From: an uncultured Clostridia bacterium
Lineage (GTDB): Bacteria; Bacillota; Clostridia; Christensenellales; Borkfalkiaceae
Length of the DNA stretch: 64,000 bases
Assembly: GCA_934271265.1 (NCBI GenBank)
Contig: CAKQRE010000006.1
Coordinates: 62,001-126,000, forward strand
Reading direction: 5' to 3'
Shown: one piece after another, positions 62,001-64,000 of the stretch
Numbering within the stretch: position 1 is the stretch's first letter
Layout: each line of letters starts with the position of its first letter
Notes under the pieces: model-generated
What the model saw: the letters and a program-made list of their open reading frames with translations, nothing else
Database searches by the model: none
What the model was told of the DNA's origin: nothing
Made by a program: the position numbers and the translations under genes

Positions 62001-62429
62001 ATTTTTCCCGTTTAAAACAAGAGTTTTTCCGTTCAGATCGATATGGCTGTCCGTGCGGAAGGTCACGTCCGTTTTCAATTTGATATCCGCCGTTAACTTT
62101 AAAATCAAACGCTCGGTAGAGACGGTTTCCTTTCTGCCGTCGTTGAAAAAACCTTTGTAACCGGATTCGGTTGCGGAAGACGAAGCTTCTACCGCATAAC
62201 CGTTCGTCCCGCCCGCGTAGGAAAGAAGCCCTTCGAAAGAAGAAATTTCTTTCGTGATCACTTGGGTTTCAACCGTACTTTTATCGACGGAACCTGAAAT
62301 GTCTTTCCAGGAACCGGAAGAAAAGTAGGCGTATACCGTAATTGAGCCGCTTATCGCAAAAACGAAAACAAACGCCCATAGCAGCGCAAATTTTCTGTTA
62401 TCTTTTTTTAATCGATGCGTTTTTTTCAT
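59001..62429 (-). CDS. Large exported protein with beta-helix-like and leucine-rich repeat-like parts
   Basis: A 1,142-residue protein. It starts with a basic stretch and a signal-like helix (FALLWAFVFVFAISGSITVYAYFS, residues about 13-36) ending in AYFS. Near 126-165 the pattern IDLNGKTLVLNGKNLIF is typical of parallel beta-helix (pectate-lyase-like) surface proteins. Several Ig-like or beta-sandwich blocks follow. Residues about 870-985 form imperfect leucine-rich repeats (ITTLYLCNCNLSANI, LTELHIENSVG, LNRVYVYGNL). No LPXTG sorting motif is seen at the C-terminus (KFNVVRVD), so it is not sortase-anchored. AAAGGA precedes the ATG. Adhesin or matrix role is inference. Confidence 0.68.
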   Translation of the reverse strand: MKKTHRLKKDNRKFALLWAFVFVFAISGSITVYAYFSSGSWKDISGSVDKSTVETQVITKEISSFEGLLSYAGGTNGYAVEASSSATESGYKGFFNDGRKETVSTERLILKLTADIKLKTDVTFRTDSHIDLNGKTLVLNGKNLIFYHTYHGNIVIKNGNVITGAVASGNDAASTAFGKFIFDAPYAYPSFYSVTAYRNATEENGVIKFSDDKKITDSSYYSVIAADDKMIGYHALRIATAKLANYADLVPEELSYDDLSKLTVTNNLFAANLFISEKKCFTASDAAETEPCFYVFDDLDFVTHILAYNGLTVEYSFVKANESGTGNISALGKVTLPAENSGAESGTLTVTVKKDGKTIAVTELKAHLVNPANTSSFVLAGKTMINALIDRFYTDYTAEGDTQATKKHVFKREVQFPAMLSLPNGALSFAYRVYGGENQATEYTSDTITTENGIVKFTPTEAVTKMIVTISTTINGVTKSEKLDINDIVATDAGLVRTEASLAQDFILNNYGGKITLRAEYDSGGNLTGFSDQIIYSLKNGNADVSIKKIKYELVNDINSLYTLTVPAGDSNGKLSVKDFKTNNPLDYVQSVQLNCTFSFGEEKQVTLQIPIEAVANDSGDNVNGFLPYYNYYNQMFYAQTGLFTINSFEMPFAYSNDGKIVCYDIFTRDASGNLIWNNVKGISVSLYYNGKDHSLIPKTESGGSYPYSSYVNALTSHKADGVTETGMKSYQKILSYGDARWKFNIDPSEIGSKDVEFEIVYNYVMSLNDGFQAYSKPVQNGEGTTTTYITTAFTLPGVLLLDETKASPDAVYDKNLYIWMYEAFGGVAYDNSTDAKNYVLVDWLKQNRDLDVTDNNTLVSASSKTLLEKVKNFKGIEYMTGTSYVNLSGIDLSVDYANTMTYLSQMTSITTLYLCNCNLSANINAANPNDADLERLTALKRLTELHIENSVGNSSNENKVYSMEFLTSFPNLNRVYVYGNLANSTGDTPVGVGGIFYGSVGLVNMEYFAELSSSGTSVYNTASTSAQFLFEEQTGVNDYKILQSVEYQKKLKKGIPIKVVYESFANTTSNTQKDAVAAFYGLKTNYKVGTSSYSVTVNSLVWGSDDGENNTETTKFYVAYTFTLNGTTVTIKVKFNVVRVD

Positions 62430-62530
62430 AGCGTTTCCGTTTTTCCTTTTGCCTGAAATGTCGTTTAAATGCTTTCCGAATTGGTTTAAAGTTTTATGTT
62501 ATTCCGGGGCGTTCTTTTTATACGGCGCCG

Positions 62531-62592
62531 CCCCGCAGCCCTGCTCACAATCCGTTCTCGTCATTCTGAGCCGACCCCGTAGCCCTGCTCAC
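62531..62592. repeat. Short direct repeat
   Basis: Two 18-base copies (62531-62548 and 62575-62592) differ at one position (CGCAGCC versus CGTAGCC). The second lies inside the palindromic element, the first just outside it. Possibly a remnant of duplicated insertion. Confidence 0.7.
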
Positions 62593-62678
62593 GAAGAATC
62601 TGAGAACGGTTTGTTTTTTGGGGGCTATGCTTTCAGATCCTTCCTTCGGCACGTCGGGAATGTCGGGTCAGGATGACG
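62559..62678. mobile_element. REP/MITE-like palindromic element
   Basis: A 120-base element with imperfect 17-base terminal inverted repeats (62559-62575 and 62662-62678, 15 of 17 match), starting CGTCATTCTGA and ending TCAGGATGACG. The inside also pairs partly (GAAGAATCTGAG with the GATCC-TTCC region). Elements with CGTCATTCTGAGC ends are widespread in bacterial intergenic regions. It sits in the 288-base gap between two genes of the secreted-protein set. No coding capacity. Confidence 0.7.
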
Positions 62679-62717
62679 AAAACATAGTTTTTGATTGAAG
62701 AAAATATTGGGAAATAA

Positions 62718-64000
62718 TCAGCCGGAAACAGTCACTTTAAACGGTCTTTCATAGATTTTTTTAACCGTTGCGTCGTTTTCCGTAACCGTTTCGATCACCC
62801 TTGCATACACGTAAATCGTTGCCGTTCCTTTTTTTCCGCTCGTATAAGTGCTGTCACTTGTATAGCGAATGTTCTGCAAACGCGACGGATCGAAGCCATT
62901 CCCATCAACAGTTAATAGTGGCTTAATATCTCCTGCGGATTTGTAGTAATACGTTCCCGAGGCGTTGTTATAATCGACAACATACAACCCCTTTTCGTAT
63001 TTCATGTTTGTGTTACTTGTTGTAAGATAGCAAAATCTACCGATATATTTGGTGCTGGTATAGTTATTTACCAACTTGGTTAACATATCGTCTACATTTG
63101 TAAAGGTATCGAAAGTTTGAAGGTTTTCCGATAATTCTGAGAAATAGAATCCGTTTGTTTCGTTATAAAGAAGCCGATAAACATGTTGCGCTGTATATAC
63201 GTGTCCGTTGGAAAGTTTTGCCGTTGCTCCGGCATAACAATAATAATTTCCGTAGTAGTTACCGAAAAGCGCGTCTTCGATATGAGTATTTGCTTCGGCG
63301 AGAATCGCTTCCATATTAAAGGGGTCAGACGCAATATGCAGGGCGTATTCGGTAAATTTGAAACCGCTGTCCGTTTCAGATTTATCGAACCGATAACTAT
63401 ATCCTTGGTTTTTTGTGTAGGTAATAATTTCTCGATTTCCGTTTTTGTAAACCGCAATTTCCTGAGTATTTCCTGTATAACGATATAACCATAGTCCTGA
63501 GGAAAATCGACTTGCGTTTGAAACTGCATTGTGAACACTGCTTTCATTCGTAAGTTCATTCAGATAATTAAAGTATATGTTTGCATCCTTCTCGACCTTA
63601 TCCACATATGATGTGAAAGAGGAGCTGTTTGTTAGTCCCTTTATTTTGGTTTCCGTTGCTACAATATCCGCTTCTAAGAAACTTTTCGATTCTGTCGGTG
63701 TGCTTTGATTTGACGAAGTGTTATATGCCGGACCGGATTTTGTAGTCTCGCTAATACCACTTTTACTATCGCATGTAATTGTGTATGTCCATTCATAGTA
63801 AGGACTGGAATCGCTGCCGGTGCCCATCCGATAATATAGCTTTTTTTGATCTTCCTCACCATGGCTGAAGTAAAAATAAGTATATTCTGACATATTTCTA
63901 TCCGTTTTCTTGTAAAATCCGGATAATGTTGAATCGTAAATCAATTGCCATTGATCGGAATTGTCAGATGATTCAATGTAGTAATAATGATATGTTCTAT
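62718..64000 (-). CDS. Probable surface/exported protein, 5' end beyond the window
   Basis: The frame is open to the right edge, so at least 427 residues belong to a larger protein; the leftmost in-frame start-like codon (TTG at 63944) is internal. The visible part is rich in Tyr, Thr, Ser and Asn and has no membrane helix. Strand-rich segments occur in YTYFYFSHGEEDQKKLYYRMG and the C-terminal GTATIYVYARVIE and FKVTVSG, resembling the Ig-like C-terminal strands of the 1,142-residue neighbour. It is likely the upstream gene of the same secreted-protein set. Function unknown. Confidence 0.6.
   Translation of the reverse strand, partial: RTYHYYYIESSDNSDQWQLIYDSTLSGFYKKTDRNMSEYTYFYFSHGEEDQKKLYYRMGTGSDSSPYYEWTYTITCDSKSGISETTKSGPAYNTSSNQSTPTESKSFLEADIVATETKIKGLTNSSSFTSYVDKVEKDANIYFNYLNELTNESSVHNAVSNASRFSSGLWLYRYTGNTQEIAVYKNGNREIITYTKNQGYSYRFDKSETDSGFKFTEYALHIASDPFNMEAILAEANTHIEDALFGNYYGNYYCYAGATAKLSNGHVYTAQHVYRLLYNETNGFYFSELSENLQTFDTFTNVDDMLTKLVNNYTSTKYIGRFCYLTTSNTNMKYEKGLYVVDYNNASGTYYYKSAGDIKPLLTVDGNGFDPSRLQNIRYTSDSTYTSGKKGTATIYVYARVIETVTENDATVKKIYERPFKVTVSG

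Overview
The window looks like the chromosome of an endospore-forming, low-to-mid GC Firmicute of the class Clostridia, probably an uncultured gut-type lineage. The evidence is the complete spoIIIA operon (AA to AH), spoIVB, a gerW/ytfJ homologue, a SpoIIM-like protein, two PBP5-type carboxypeptidases, an FtsK/SpoIIIE translocase, Gram-positive AGGAGG-type ribosome binding sites, and the conserved Clostridia block nusB-folD-ispA-tlyA-nadK-argR-recN-spoIVB. The species cannot be named from the sequence. No tRNA, rRNA, CRISPR array or insertion sequence was found.

Layout. 1-4 kb: 3' part of a ClpC-type AAA+ unfoldase, a TIM-barrel sugar isomerase and pgi. 4-15 kb: one glycogen operon behind a TTGAAA-17-TATAAT promoter (glgB, glgC, glgD, glgA, glgP and a GH13 hydrolase), closed by a deoxyinosine DNA glycosylase. 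It covers ADP-glucose synthesis, chain elongation, branching and degradation. 15-25 kb: housekeeping genes tex, acpP, ftsK/spoIIIE, rimO, pgsA, a cinA-like gene and recA. 25-28 kb: small divergent and convergent genes (an unknown protein, a C-GCAxxG-C-C protein, a DUF1624 membrane acyltransferase). 28-34 kb: rlmI, an anchored ComEC-like hydrolase, DUF2953-gerW-dac, an rluB-type gene, a coiled-coil protein and trmB.

34-37 kb: a DUF1538 membrane protein with two different PII-like proteins in one translationally coupled unit, closed by a UUCG terminator. 37-42 kb: spoIIIAA-AH and an Asp23 protein. 42-48 kb: nusB to recN. 48-54 kb: an AT-rich gap, spoIVB, a SpoIIM-like gene, a second dac, and on the minus strand hflX and a tyrosine recombinase. 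spo0A, xseA/xseB and dxs are not in the places where related genomes often carry them.

54-64 kb is the accessory and most unusual part. A near-consensus promoter drives a 957-residue protein that joins an N-terminal PadR winged helix to about 650-700 mostly acidic, disordered residues and four C-terminal membrane helices: a probable membrane-tethered transcription factor. It lies between the recombinase, whose promoter overlaps a perfect 15-bp inverted repeat, and a minus-strand set of exported proteins. Three of those share an A-W/Y-F-S motif after the signal helix (SipW/TasA-like); the fourth runs off the right edge. A 120-bp palindromic repeat element sits inside this set.

All calls rest on reading motifs, gene order and signal sequences by eye. 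No database search was made, and family names come from memory of conserved motifs.
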